Source: Mycolicibacterium sp. CBMA 226
GTDB lineage: Bacteria > Actinomycetota > Actinomycetes > Mycobacteriales > Mycobacteriaceae
NCBI RefSeq assembly: GCF_009729075.1
Contig: NZ_VTGY01000012.1
Location: 1-64,000, forward strand
Direction of reading: 5' to 3'
DNA: 64,000 nucleotides
Made by a program: the position numbers and the translations under genes. This document shows, piece after piece, positions 35,924 to 44,147 of this stretch (positions are counted from its first letter, which is position 1; each line of letters opens with the position of its first letter). The notes under the pieces are model-generated. The model did no database searches. It worked only from the letters and a program-made list of their open reading frames with translations, and was not told where the DNA came from.

Positions 35924-36619
35924 CGGCGTGATCTTCACCTGCTGCGCCACGGCATCGGTGGCGGCCTGGATGATCGGTGTCTGGTCGGCCGAGCCGTCTG
36001 AATTCAGTTGCAGCACATAGGTGGCGCCGTTCGACGGGAAGATCACCGTCTGCTGCGCGACGAACTTCGTCTTGCCGTCGGACACCCAGGTGCCGGCGAT
36101 CCGGTAGGCGGGGTAGTCACGCACGGTGGTTTCCGACCCCGGACCCGACGGCGTGAAGCCCGGCAGATTCTCGATTTCGCCAGGCGCGGTGGCCATCAGT
36201 GCCTTGGCGTCGACGTCACCGGTCAGCTTCGACAGCAATGCGATCACGCTGGGCGCGTAGTCCTTCGGATCAACGGGCCCGGTGTAGATGATCGAGTCGT
36301 ACGCCCACGGCGGATTGTCGTCACCGCTGGACTTCCAGCCGTCCGGCTTCGGCAGGTCGACCTTCGGCTCTCCGTTGTCGGTGCGGTGCACCTGCTGTTC
36401 GGTGATCTTGTGGTCTTTGATGTAGCTGGCGATCGTCGCGTTGGGGCCGTCACTTGCGCTGCTGCTGACCGCAGCCGCACTGCTGGTCGCGGCCACCGGC
36501 GCGGCGCTGGTGGTGCCGCCGGATGCCGCGCTCGCGTCTTTGCCGGAGTCACAACCGGCCAGCACCACAGACAGTGCGGTCGCTGCCGCGACGAGGCCGG
36601 AGATCGCGGGCGTACTCAT
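35921..36619 (-). CDS. LpqN/LpqT-family lipoprotein
   Basis: 232 residues. A lipoprotein signal peptide ends in the lipobox VVLAGC (Cys23), followed by a Ser/Ala/Thr-rich linker and a domain with GWKSSGDDNPPWAYDSIIY and YRIAGTWVSDGKTKFVAQQTVIF, the pattern of the mycobacterial LpqN (DUF3558-unrelated) outer-leaflet lipoproteins. It is anchored outside the cytoplasmic membrane. LpqN proteins have been linked to envelope lipid trafficking. ATG chosen over an upstream TTG. Single gene between convergent and divergent neighbours. Confidence 0.75.
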   Translation of the reverse strand: MSTPAISGLVAAATALSVVLAGCDSGKDASAASGGTTSAAPVAATSSAAAVSSSASDGPNATIASYIKDHKITEQQVHRTDNGEPKVDLPKPDGWKSSGDDNPPWAYDSIIYTGPVDPKDYAPSVIALLSKLTGDVDAKALMATAPGEIENLPGFTPSGPGSETTVRDYPAYRIAGTWVSDGKTKFVAQQTVIFPSNGATYVLQLNSDGSADQTPIIQAATDAVAQQVKITP

Positions 36620-36727
36620 ACGGCCGAGACTAACCGACAATGCCCTGGGTCATCCTGTGGGCCGGGCCGCGTCGTGGGCATAAACCGGCTCTAGCGTGAG
36701 GATTAGCTGTGGCATTACTGTGACCCC

Positions 36728-37825
36728 GTGGCAAACGCGCAGAAACCACCGCCCGCCTGGCTCATCGACGGCATCGGCCGGGTCCGTGACGGACTGGGCC
36801 AGTTACGCCAGTCTGTCGTCCCGCCGAACGTCGCACTCTTCGAGTTGGGACAGGGCGCCTGGCTGACCCAGGCCATGTACGTCGGCGCCAAATTGGGCAT
36901 CTTCGACGCGCTCGCTGACGGTCCCGCGTCAGCGGACGACATCGCGCGCCGAGTGGGTGCGCACCCCGAGGCCACCGCGCGGCTCATGCGGGCACTCGCG
37001 GGCAATTCACTGCTAAAGCAGGGGCGCGACGGCCGGTTCGCGCTGAACCGTCTGGGGCAGGCGCTGCGATCCGATGTGCCGGGCTCGCTGGCACCCATGC
37101 TGCTGTTCATCGGTCATCCCAAGCACTGGGAGCACTGGGGTCAGTTGCTGTACTCGGTGCAGACCGGCAAGACGTCCGCGGAGATGCTCCGTGGCATGCC
37201 GATCTTCGAATACCTGGAGAACGACCGCGACCTGGCCGACGTCTTCAACAACGCCATGACCGCGGTGTCGGCCATGGCGATCGAAACCCTCATGCCCGCA
37301 TATGATTTCAATCGCTTCCGCACGATCGTCGACGTCGGTGGCGGGCACGGCGCGCTGCTGGCGGCCGTGCTGCAGCAGGCCACCGAGGCCCGCGGCGTGC
37401 TGTTCGACCTACCGTCCGTCGTGGCCGGAGCCGGTCCGGTGCTGGACGCGGCCGGGGTATCCGATCGGGTCACGGTCACCGGTGGTTCGTTCTTCGACGC
37501 GGTGCCCGAGGGCGGCGATGCCTACCTGTTGAAGACGATCATCCACGACTGGGATGAGGACAGCGCACTGGTGATCCTGCGGAACATCCGCAAGGCGATC
37601 GACCCCGCCGGAACCCTGGCCCTCGTCGAATTGGTGCTGCCGGAAGGCACGCCCAATCACCCCGGCATGCTTCTCGACCTGGAGATGCTGGTGGCGGCCG
37701 GCGGCCGGGAGCGAACCGGTTCGGAATACACGGACCTGTTGGCGCGCGCGGGCTTTCGCCAGACGCGCGTGGTCCCCACGGCCGGGCCGATGTCCCTCGT
37801 CGAGGCCGTCCCGGTCCACGACTAG
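36728..37825 (+). CDS. O-methyltransferase (COMT-like, SAM-dependent)
   Basis: 365 residues with an N-terminal dimerisation winged helix (LGIFDALADGPASADDIARRVGAHPEATARLMRAL) and a C-terminal Rossmann domain. SAM motif I is IVDVGGGHGALLAAVL, followed by LFDLPSVV and the LLKTIIHDWDED segment with the His/Asp pair of caffeate-type O-methyltransferases. GTG start. Tail-to-tail with fadD17, sharing a CTAG at the stops. The substrate is unknown; there is no KstR box in its 108-nt upstream gap. Confidence 0.83.
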   Translation: MANAQKPPPAWLIDGIGRVRDGLGQLRQSVVPPNVALFELGQGAWLTQAMYVGAKLGIFDALADGPASADDIARRVGAHPEATARLMRALAGNSLLKQGRDGRFALNRLGQALRSDVPGSLAPMLLFIGHPKHWEHWGQLLYSVQTGKTSAEMLRGMPIFEYLENDRDLADVFNNAMTAVSAMAIETLMPAYDFNRFRTIVDVGGGHGALLAAVLQQATEARGVLFDLPSVVAGAGPVLDAAGVSDRVTVTGGSFFDAVPEGGDAYLLKTIIHDWDEDSALVILRNIRKAIDPAGTLALVELVLPEGTPNHPGMLLDLEMLVAAGGRERTGSEYTDLLARAGFRQTRVVPTAGPMSLVEAVPVHD

Positions 37826-39384
37826 CGGGCGATCGCGAAAACCGGGTCGGTGCAGTCGGTGCCCTCGGCCGACAGCTGCCGCTTGATGACCTTGAAGGTC
37901 TCGGTCCGCGGCAGCGTGGTGGCGACACGGATGAATCGGGGCCACTGCTTGGGGCCCAGATCCTCCTGGGCGGCGAGGAAGGCGCTGAAGTCGTCCGCGG
38001 AGAACGTCGCGTGGTCGAGCAACACGAGTGCCGACATCACCTGGTCGCCGACGGCGGGATCGGCAATCGGGTAGACGGCCGCCTCGACGACGTCGGGGTG
38101 GCGCAGCAGGACCTGTTCGATGGGTGCGGTGCCGAGGTTCTCGCCGTCGACCCGCATCCAATCACCAAGGCGCCCCGCGAAATAGATGAAACCCGCCTCG
38201 TCCCGGTAGGCCAGGTCGCCGGTGTGGTAGACGCCGCCGGCCATGCGCTCGGCCTCGGCCGCGTCGTTGTTGTAGTAGCCGCGGAACCAGCCGCGGCCCG
38301 TCGGGTTCACCAGTTCGCCGACGACGCCCGGCGGGCACGGCAGCCCGGTGTCCACATCGACGATGGCCACCTCGTCGGTCAGCGGGCCGAGTGACCCGCC
38401 CGGGGTGTCCGGGGTGCGGGCGATCGCGACGCCGCCCTCGGTGGAGCCGAAACCGTCGACCACGATGACGCCGAAACGCTCTGCGAACCGGTTCAGGTCG
38501 CGCGGGGCGCCCTCGTTGCCGTACATGAACTTCAGCGGGTTGTCAGCGTCGTCCGGCCGGACCGGGGTGGCGAGGATGTACGACAGCGGCTTGCCGACGT
38601 AATTGGCGTAGGTGGCGCCGTAGCGGCGGATGTCCGGCAGAAAACCGGAGGCGGAGAACTTGCGGCGCAACGCAATCGAGCCCCGCGCCGCCAGTGCCAC
38701 CGCCCAGCCGGCCATCACCGCGTTGGAGTGGAACAGCGGCATGGACAGGTAGAACGTGTCGTCGCGGCCGAGGCCGAAGCGGTCGGCCAGCATCTGCCCC
38801 GGGAACGCCACCTTGTCGTGGGTGACGCGGACGGCCTTGGGGTCACCGCTCGTGCCCGAGGTGAAGATCAGCATGAACAGGTCGTCGGGTTCGGCGTCGG
38901 CGAACTGCACCGGCGCACCGGCGAAGCCTGCGAGTTCGGTTGCCCACGAAGCAGATTCGACGTCGATGACGGCGATGCCCGCGGCCTCGAGACCGGCCGG
39001 TACCAGATCGGGGTTGTCGGCCAACACCAATTGGCAGTCGGAGCGCTCGGCGTCACCGACCAGCGCGGCGCCGCGGCGGGTGGGGTTCAGGCCGACCGGA
39101 ACCAGTCCCGCCAGCGCGGCGGCCACCAACAGCGACGAGAAGAACGTCGTGTTGCTCAGGAGCACCCCGACATGCGGCGGCTTGGCCGGATCGAGCCGTG
39201 CCTGTAGTGCCGCGGCAAGCTGTGCGCCCGCTGCGATGTGGTCGGCCCAGCTGATCAGATCAGCCGGGCCGCCATCATCTTCTTGTGACGAATCGTCCGG
39301 CGCCGCAACGCAGTCGTACAACCCGCGGTCGGTGACGTCGACGAGCGGGCGTAGCAAGTCGCTGACGGTAGGCCGGGTAGACAT
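37822..39384 (-). CDS. fadD17: Sterol side-chain acyl-CoA ligase FadD17
   Basis: 520-residue ANL-superfamily ligase. P-loop IFTSGTSGDPKAVRVTHDK, then GFGSTEGGVAI, YHTGDLAYRDEAGFIYFAGRLGDWMRVDGENL and a C-terminal Lys in ETFKVIKRQL. FadD17 in M. tuberculosis activates sterols with a partly degraded (C24 carboxylate) side chain. It is the last gene of the fadE26-fadE27-fadD17 operon, 3 nt after fadE27, the same order as Rv3504-Rv3506. Confidence 0.9.
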   Translation of the reverse strand: MSTRPTVSDLLRPLVDVTDRGLYDCVAAPDDSSQEDDGGPADLISWADHIAAGAQLAAALQARLDPAKPPHVGVLLSNTTFFSSLLVAAALAGLVPVGLNPTRRGAALVGDAERSDCQLVLADNPDLVPAGLEAAGIAVIDVESASWATELAGFAGAPVQFADAEPDDLFMLIFTSGTSGDPKAVRVTHDKVAFPGQMLADRFGLGRDDTFYLSMPLFHSNAVMAGWAVALAARGSIALRRKFSASGFLPDIRRYGATYANYVGKPLSYILATPVRPDDADNPLKFMYGNEGAPRDLNRFAERFGVIVVDGFGSTEGGVAIARTPDTPGGSLGPLTDEVAIVDVDTGLPCPPGVVGELVNPTGRGWFRGYYNNDAAEAERMAGGVYHTGDLAYRDEAGFIYFAGRLGDWMRVDGENLGTAPIEQVLLRHPDVVEAAVYPIADPAVGDQVMSALVLLDHATFSADDFSAFLAAQEDLGPKQWPRFIRVATTLPRTETFKVIKRQLSAEGTDCTDPVFAIAR

Positions 39385-39387
39385 CGA

Positions 39388-40512
39388 TTAAACGGGCGTA
39401 TCGGCCAGTTCGCGCCCGATGCGAAGCAGCTGCCCGGTGGCGCTGCCGACCGCGAACTCGGTCTGCTTGGCCGCCAGGAAGTACCGGTGCACCGGATGAT
39501 CCATGTCGATGCCGACACCGCCGTGCACGTGCACCGCGGTGTGCGCCACCCGGTGCCCGGCCTCGGCGGCCCAGAACGCCACGGTGTTCACGTCCACCTC
39601 GGCGGGCTGGGGGTCCCTCCCGCTTGCGGGGGAGCCCTCGGCCACGCGCCAGGAGGCCTGCGTCAGCGTCAGGCGCAGCGCCTTGACGTCGATGTAGCCG
39701 TCGGCCAACCGGGACGACACGGCCTGGAAGCTGCCGATCGGCCGGTCGAACTGCTCGCGTTCACGGGCGTACAACGCGGTGAGTTCCAACGCGCGTTCCA
39801 CCACACCGAGCTGGAAAGCGCTGCGGCCCAAGGCGTGGTGCAGCTGCAGCCAGGAGGCGACGTCCGAGCCGCCCACGACGCGGTCGGCAACGACGGCCAC
39901 GCCCTGCAGATCCAGGTGCGCGACGCTGCCGTGTCCGGTGGTGTCCAGCGAGGTGACCGTGACGCCCGCGTCAGCAGTCGCAACCAGGAAAACCTTGACG
40001 CCGGAATCGGTTTCGGCCGGCACCAGGAAGGCGTCGGCGACCGGGCCGTAGGCGACCTGGGTGCGGGTGCCCGTCAGCGTGTATCCGGATTCCTCAGAGC
40101 CGGTGGCCTGCACCGGGCCCTGGCCCATCTCGCCGTCCAGCGCGGGCACGACGATCTTGCTGCCGGCGACCGCGGGGGCGGCCCACTCGGACTGCAGCTC
40201 GGCCGAACCGAATTCGGCGATGGCGCCGGCGGCCAGGATGGCCGACTCGAGGTACGGCACCGCCGCGAGCTGACGGCCCAGCGCCACCAGCACGGCGGAC
40301 TGCTCCAGCGGACCGAAACCGCCGCCGCCCACCGACTCCGGCGCGGTGGTGGACAGGATGTCGGAGTCGATCAGCTTGGCCCACAGCTCACGGTCGAACC
40401 GCTCGGCCTGCTTGTCCAGTTCCTTCTGGCGCTCCGGCGTCACCACCGATTCGGTGATGGACCGGACCAGGCCGCCGAGGTCGTCAGATGCTTCGGTTGT
40501 CTTGAAGTCCAT
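39388..40512 (-). CDS. fadE27: Acyl-CoA dehydrogenase subunit FadE27 (ChsE5)
   Basis: 374-residue acyl-CoA dehydrogenase fold that pairs with FadE26 in an alpha2-beta2 enzyme oxidising the full-length sterol side-chain CoA. Visible segments are LGRSAFQLGVVERALELT, REREQFDRPIGSFQAV and HVHGGVGIDMDHPVHRYFLAAKQ. An unusual loop at about residues 293-302 (SPASGRDPQP) is encoded by a 27-nt interspersed repeat that also occurs between genes at 26662. The subunit lacks the usual catalytic Glu context, as expected for the non-catalytic partner. 15 nt after fadE26. Confidence 0.9.
   Translation of the reverse strand: MDFKTTEASDDLGGLVRSITESVVTPERQKELDKQAERFDRELWAKLIDSDILSTTAPESVGGGGFGPLEQSAVLVALGRQLAAVPYLESAILAAGAIAEFGSAELQSEWAAPAVAGSKIVVPALDGEMGQGPVQATGSEESGYTLTGTRTQVAYGPVADAFLVPAETDSGVKVFLVATADAGVTVTSLDTTGHGSVAHLDLQGVAVVADRVVGGSDVASWLQLHHALGRSAFQLGVVERALELTALYAREREQFDRPIGSFQAVSSRLADGYIDVKALRLTLTQASWRVAEGSPASGRDPQPAEVDVNTVAFWAAEAGHRVAHTAVHVHGGVGIDMDHPVHRYFLAAKQTEFAVGSATGQLLRIGRELADTPV
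39608..39634. repeat. Short interspersed repeat inside fadE27
   Basis: 27-nt element beginning TGGGGGTCCCTCCCGCTTGC, 24/27 identical to the intergenic copy at 26662-26688. It is in frame in fadE27 and adds a Ser/Pro/Gly-rich loop between two helices. Confidence 0.6.
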
Positions 40513-40527
40513 TTCTCTGGCTCTCTC

Positions 40528-41709
40528 TCAGCGATTCACTCGGGGCAGACCGAGCGCGACCATGCCGATGATGTCGCGCTGAATCTCGTTGGTGCCGCCG
40601 CCGAAGGTCAGGATCAGGCAGGACCGGTGCCAGCGCTCGATGCGGCCGCGCAGCAGCGCGCCCGGGGTGTCCCGACGCAGCGTCGCCGAGGTGCCGAGCA
40701 CCTCCATGAGCAAGCGGTAGGCCTCGGTGGCCAGCTCGGTGCCGTACACCTTGGCCGCCGACGCGTCGGCGGGGGAGGGGGCGGAATCGGTGGCCGACGC
40801 CAGCTCCCAGTTGATCAGCTTCAGTACTTCGGCCTTGGCGTGTACCCGGGCCAGGTTCAGCTGCACCCATTCGGAGTCGATCAGCCGCCGGCCGTGGTGG
40901 TCCTTGGTGTTCTGGGCCCATTCCCGGACGCCGTCCAGCGCAGTGAAAATCGGCTGCGCGGACACCAGGGCCACGCGCTCGTGGTTGAGCTGGTTGGTGA
41001 CCAGCTTCCAGCCGCCGTGCTCTTCGCCGACCAGGCTGGTCGCCGGGACGCGGACGTCCTGGTAGTAGGTGGCGCTGGTGTCGACACCGGACATGGTGTG
41101 CACCGGGGTCCAGGAGAAGCCCTCGGCGGTGGTCGGCACGATCAGCATCGAGATGCCGCGGTGCTTCTTGGCTTCCGGGTTGGTGCGGGCCGCCAGCCAG
41201 ACGTAGTCGGCGTAGGCGATGAGCGACGTCCACATCTTCTGGCCGTTGATGACGTAGTCATCGCCGTCGCGGACCGCGGTGGTGCGCAGCGAGGCCAGGT
41301 CGGTACCGGCGCCGGGCTCGGAGTAGCCGATGGAGAAGTGCAGCTGACCCGCGGCGATCTTGGGCAGGAAGAACTTCTTCTGCTCCTCGGTGCCGAAGTG
41401 CATGATCGTCGGCGCCACCGAGTTGATGGTCAGGAACGGCACGGGGACGTTGGCGATGGCGGCCTCGTCGTTGAAGATCAGGCCGTCCATCGGGGGCCGG
41501 GCCTGGCCGCCGTACTCCTTCGGCCAGCTCAGCGTCAGCCAGCCGTCCTTGCCCATCTGCTCGACCGTCTCGCGGTAGACGTTGCCGCGTCCCATCTCGC
41601 CGTCGTTGGACGACAGCGCCTCGGCGCGCTCGGGGGTCATGAGCTTGGTGAAGTACGAGCGCAGTTCGCGCCGCAACTCCTCCTGCTCGGGCGTGTAGCC
41701 GATTCGCAT
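40528..41709 (-). CDS. fadE26: Acyl-CoA dehydrogenase subunit FadE26 (ChsE4)
   Basis: 393-residue acyl-CoA dehydrogenase, FAD-binding partner of FadE27 for the first dehydrogenation of the CoA-activated sterol side chain. Signatures: GYSEPGAGTDLASLRT, INGQKMWTS for FAD binding and the C-terminal LTFGGGTNEIQRDIIG. The ATG giving MRIGYTPEQEEL was chosen: AAAGGA lies 8 nt upstream and homologues start there; another ATG 9 nt earlier has no room for a binding site. First gene of the operon, divergent from fdxD across a KstR box. Confidence 0.92.
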   Translation of the reverse strand: MRIGYTPEQEELRRELRSYFTKLMTPERAEALSSNDGEMGRGNVYRETVEQMGKDGWLTLSWPKEYGGQARPPMDGLIFNDEAAIANVPVPFLTINSVAPTIMHFGTEEQKKFFLPKIAAGQLHFSIGYSEPGAGTDLASLRTTAVRDGDDYVINGQKMWTSLIAYADYVWLAARTNPEAKKHRGISMLIVPTTAEGFSWTPVHTMSGVDTSATYYQDVRVPATSLVGEEHGGWKLVTNQLNHERVALVSAQPIFTALDGVREWAQNTKDHHGRRLIDSEWVQLNLARVHAKAEVLKLINWELASATDSAPSPADASAAKVYGTELATEAYRLLMEVLGTSATLRRDTPGALLRGRIERWHRSCLILTFGGGTNEIQRDIIGMVALGLPRVNR

Positions 41710-41803
41710 CGAATTCATCCTTTATCAGTTGAATTGGGCCAGGCCTGTGGTCCGGGTGTCACGTTGCTGAGGCCGCTTTCGGCGACCCGTGCCTATTCAA
41801 ACT

Positions 41804-41817
41804 TGTAACACGTTCTA
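41804..41817. promoter_or_regulatory. KstR operator between fadE26 and fdxD
   Basis: TGTAACACGTTCTA matches TNNAACNNGTTNNA exactly, same 14-mer as at 33035. It lies within the 202-nt divergent gap, about equidistant from both genes. Confidence 0.85.
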
Positions 41818-41911
41818 GTCTTGGGGTCCAGAGCGTGCCACACTGGCATCGCCACGGGCGGGGTCGTTATGTTGGCCTCACTGTCGAAATCCGGGCTCTC
41901 AGGAGGGTGTC

Positions 41912-42103
41912 ATGCGGGTTGAAGTTGATCACGACCGCTGTGAAGGAAACGCGGTTTGCGTGGGAATTGCGCCGGACCTTTTCGATCTGGACGACAACGA
42001 CTATGCGGTAGTCAAGGCCGATCCGGTGCCTGCCGACCAGGAAGCGCTGGCTGAGCAGTCCATCGCCGAATGTCCCCGCGCCGCCCTGCTCCGCAAAGAC
42101 TAG
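41912..42103 (+). CDS. fdxD: 3Fe-4S ferredoxin FdxD
   Basis: 63-residue single-cluster ferredoxin. Three cysteines, Cys10, Cys16 and Cys54, in the CEGNAVC and ECP contexts define a [3Fe-4S] site; the residue at 13 that would complete a 4Fe site is Asn. Mycobacterial ferredoxins of this type serve P450s, and in this regulon CYP142 or CYP125 are likely clients. Same length and place as Rv3503c. Upstream GGAGGGTG is a good ribosome-binding site. Followed by hsd4A. Confidence 0.92.
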   Translation: MRVEVDHDRCEGNAVCVGIAPDLFDLDDNDYAVVKADPVPADQEALAEQSIAECPRAALLRKD

Positions 42104-42142
42104 AGGTATTCGTAAATTGATGCTGCGCACGCGAGGAGCGAG

Positions 42143-43060
42143 ATGACAGAAGTAATCGACTCGACGGATCTTTCCGGCAAGGTGGCCGTGGTCACCGGAG
42201 CCGCCGCGGGACTGGGTCGAGCCGAGGCCATCGGCCTCGCGCAGGCCGGTGCCACCGTCGTGGTGAACGACATCGCCGCCGCGCTCGACAACTCCGACGT
42301 GCTCGCCGAGATCGCCGCCGTAGGCGCGAAGGGCGTCGCCGTGGCGGGGGACATCAGCGCTCGCAGCACCGCCGACGAGCTCGTCGCCACCGCGGACGGC
42401 CTGGGCGGCCTGAACATCGTCGTCAACAACGCGGGCATCACCCGCGACAAGATGCTGTTCAACATGACCGACGAGGACTGGGACGCGGTGATCGCGGTCC
42501 ACCTCCGCGGCCACTTCCTGCTGACCCGCAACGCCGCCACCTACTGGCGCGCCAAGGCGAAGGAATCGGCAGACGGCAAGGTGTACGGCCGGATCGTCAA
42601 CACCTCGTCAGAGGCCGGCCTGGCCGGTCCGGTGGGGCAGGCGAACTACGGCGCCGCCAAGGCCGGCATCACGGCACTCACCCTGACCGCGGCCCGCGGC
42701 CTGGAGCGCTACGGCGTCCGCGCCAACGCGATCGCCCCGCGGGCGCGTACCGCGATGACGGCCGATGTGTTCGGTGCGGCTCCTGGGGAAGGTGAGATCG
42801 ACCCGCTGTCGCCCGAACACGTTGTGAAATTGGTGCGTTTCCTTTCTTCGCCCGCGTCGGAAAACGTGAATGGCCAGCTCTTCATCGTTTATGGTCCGAC
42901 TGTGACCCTGGTAGCCGCACCGACCGTGGAGAGCCACTTCACAGCGTCGTCCGCTGAGTGGGACATGACACAACTGAGTTCCACGTTGCGCGGATATTTT
43001 GCTGACCGCGATCCGGAGCGGAATTTCTCTGCGACTGCCCTGATGGAGTCGAGGGACTGA
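42143..43060 (+). CDS. hsd4A: Sterol side-chain hydroxyacyl-CoA dehydrogenase/17-beta-HSD Hsd4A
   Basis: 305-residue SDR of the MFE-2/HSD17B4 type. TGAAAGLGRAEAIGLAQAGA and NDIAAA (NAD-type Asp), NNAGITRDKMLFNMT, catalytic Ser in TSSEAG and YGAAKAGI. The order is Rv3502c. Characterised homologues oxidise a beta-hydroxyacyl-CoA in the sterol side chain and also 17-beta-hydroxysteroids. A reverse-reading 8-codon frame starting at 42120 ends in an ATGA overlap with this start. A stem-loop follows the stop, and the first mce4 KstR box starts at its last base. Confidence 0.9.
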   Translation: MTEVIDSTDLSGKVAVVTGAAAGLGRAEAIGLAQAGATVVVNDIAAALDNSDVLAEIAAVGAKGVAVAGDISARSTADELVATADGLGGLNIVVNNAGITRDKMLFNMTDEDWDAVIAVHLRGHFLLTRNAATYWRAKAKESADGKVYGRIVNTSSEAGLAGPVGQANYGAAKAGITALTLTAARGLERYGVRANAIAPRARTAMTADVFGAAPGEGEIDPLSPEHVVKLVRFLSSPASENVNGQLFIVYGPTVTLVAAPTVESHFTASSAEWDMTQLSSTLRGYFADRDPERNFSATALMESRD

Positions 43061-43073
43061 ACGTCCCGGATCG

Positions 43074-43110
43074 AGTGCTGACGCGGCGTGGAAAGCGCTG
43101 CGTCAGCACT
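43074..43110 (+). terminator. Stem-loop after hsd4A
   Basis: AGTGCTGACGC pairs with GCGTCAGCACT, and the stem can be prolonged inward by GGCG/CGCT to 15 bp around a 7-nt loop. It lies 14 nt past the hsd4A stop, separating fdxD-hsd4A from the mce4 operon. Confidence 0.65.
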
Positions 43111-43123
43111 AGAACCTGTTTCA
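43110..43123. promoter_or_regulatory. KstR operator 1 of the mce4 operon
   Basis: TAGAACCTGTTTCA matches the consensus exactly, about 210 nt before yrbE4A. Confidence 0.8.
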
Positions 43124-43200
43124 GTAACGGCAACGTCAAAATATAGGCTGAGCTGCGATTATATGTCGTTTCCCAGTGATTTTGCTGTTCTTTTGCCACT

Positions 43201-43214
43201 GCGAACATGTTCTA
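43201..43214. promoter_or_regulatory. KstR-like site 2 of the mce4 operon
   Basis: GCGAACATGTTCTA differs from the consensus only at its first base and has a perfect GAACATGTTC core. It lies 122 nt before yrbE4A, closer to the gene than site 1. The 43124-43335 stretch holds no credible gene. Confidence 0.6.
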
Positions 43215-43335
43215 GCTACTATGAGCCGGCTCACAAGAGCTACGCGTTACAACGTGGTGATCAGGCCGCTGCGAACGAGGGAAACCCCACTCTTCGCCGT
43301 GCCTGCTCGACCCGGACCGAGAATGGAGTCGAAGG

Positions 43336-44100
43336 TTGATCGAACAGCTTGCGGCTCCGGCCCGGGCCGTTGGCGGGTTCTTCGAAATGGCCCTCGACAC
43401 ATTCACGAAGATGTGGCGCCGGCCGTTCCAGTTCCGGGAGTTCTTCGAACAGACCTGGATGATCGCCCGCGTTTCGCTCGTGCCGACCCTGCTCGTCGCC
43501 ATTCCGTTCACGGTGCTGGTCGCCTTCACGCTGAACATCCTGCTGCGTGAGATCGGTGCTGCCGACCTCTCCGGCGCAGGCACCGCGTTCGGCACGGTCA
43601 CCCAGCTGGGCCCCGTCGTCACCGTGCTGGTGGTCGCCGGCGCCGGTGCCACCGCAATCTGCGCCGACCTGGGCGCCCGCACCATCCGCGAAGAGATCGA
43701 CGCCATGCGCGTGCTCGGCATCGATCCGATTCAGCGTCTGGTCGTGCCGCGCGTCCTCGCGTCGACGTTCGTCGCGGTGCTGCTGAACAACCTGGTGTGT
43801 GCCATCGGCATCTCGGGTGGCTATGTCTTCTCCGTCTTCCTGCAGGGCGTCAACCCGGGTTCGTTCATCAACGGCCTGACGGTGCTGACCGGCCTGGGCG
43901 AGCTGATGCTCGCCGAGATCAAGGCCGTGCTGTTCGGCCTCCTCGCCGGCATGGTCGGCTGCTACCGCGGCCTGACCGTCAAGGGCGGCCCCAAGGGCGT
44001 CGGCATCGCGGTCAACGAGACCGTGGTCTACGCCTTCATCTGCTTGTTCGTTATCAACGTCATCCTGACCGCCGTCGGCGTCCGGGTACTGGTGAGGTGA
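43336..44100 (+). CDS. yrbE4A: Mce4 transporter permease YrbE4A
   Basis: 254-residue integral membrane permease (MlaE/YrbE family) of the ATP-driven Mce4 sterol importer, with about five membrane helices. The EQ-loop-type cytosolic motif is REEIDAMRVLGIDPIQRLVVPR, where the MceG ATPase (encoded elsewhere) is expected to dock. The start is a TTG preceded by GAAGG; the following sequence MIEQLAAPARAVGGFFEM matches the start of M. tuberculosis YrbE4A. First gene of the mce4 operon. A 15-codon micro-ORF joins it to yrbE4B. Confidence 0.93.
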   Translation: MIEQLAAPARAVGGFFEMALDTFTKMWRRPFQFREFFEQTWMIARVSLVPTLLVAIPFTVLVAFTLNILLREIGAADLSGAGTAFGTVTQLGPVVTVLVVAGAGATAICADLGARTIREEIDAMRVLGIDPIQRLVVPRVLASTFVAVLLNNLVCAIGISGGYVFSVFLQGVNPGSFINGLTVLTGLGELMLAEIKAVLFGLLAGMVGCYRGLTVKGGPKGVGIAVNETVVYAFICLFVINVILTAVGVRVLVR

Positions 44101-44147
44101 TGTGGGCCATGAGTGACCAGCGAGTAGCGGAGGCGGATCGCGCATGA
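44100..44147 (+). other. 15-codon micro-ORF bridging yrbE4A and yrbE4B
   Basis: The ATG overlaps the yrbE4A stop (TGATG) and the frame ends in a TGA overlapping the yrbE4B start (ATGA). The peptide would be MWAMSDQRVAEADRA. It fills the only sizeable gap between these two genes and would let ribosomes reach yrbE4B by termination-reinitiation. Confidence 0.4.

Noticed and set aside
39487..41808. 773-codon open frame on the plus strand opposite fadE26 and fadE27
   Set aside because: Antisense shadow across two certain genes, low-complexity composition, no ribosome-binding site, no domain.
42120..42146. Eight-codon micro-ORF ending in an ATGA overlap with hsd4A
   Set aside because: It overlaps only the downstream gene, not the fdxD stop, so it lacks the double overlap that makes the other cases notable.
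43088..43339. Possible small gene before yrbE4A
   Set aside because: No family resemblance and it would cover both KstR sites; the region looks like a promoter and leader.
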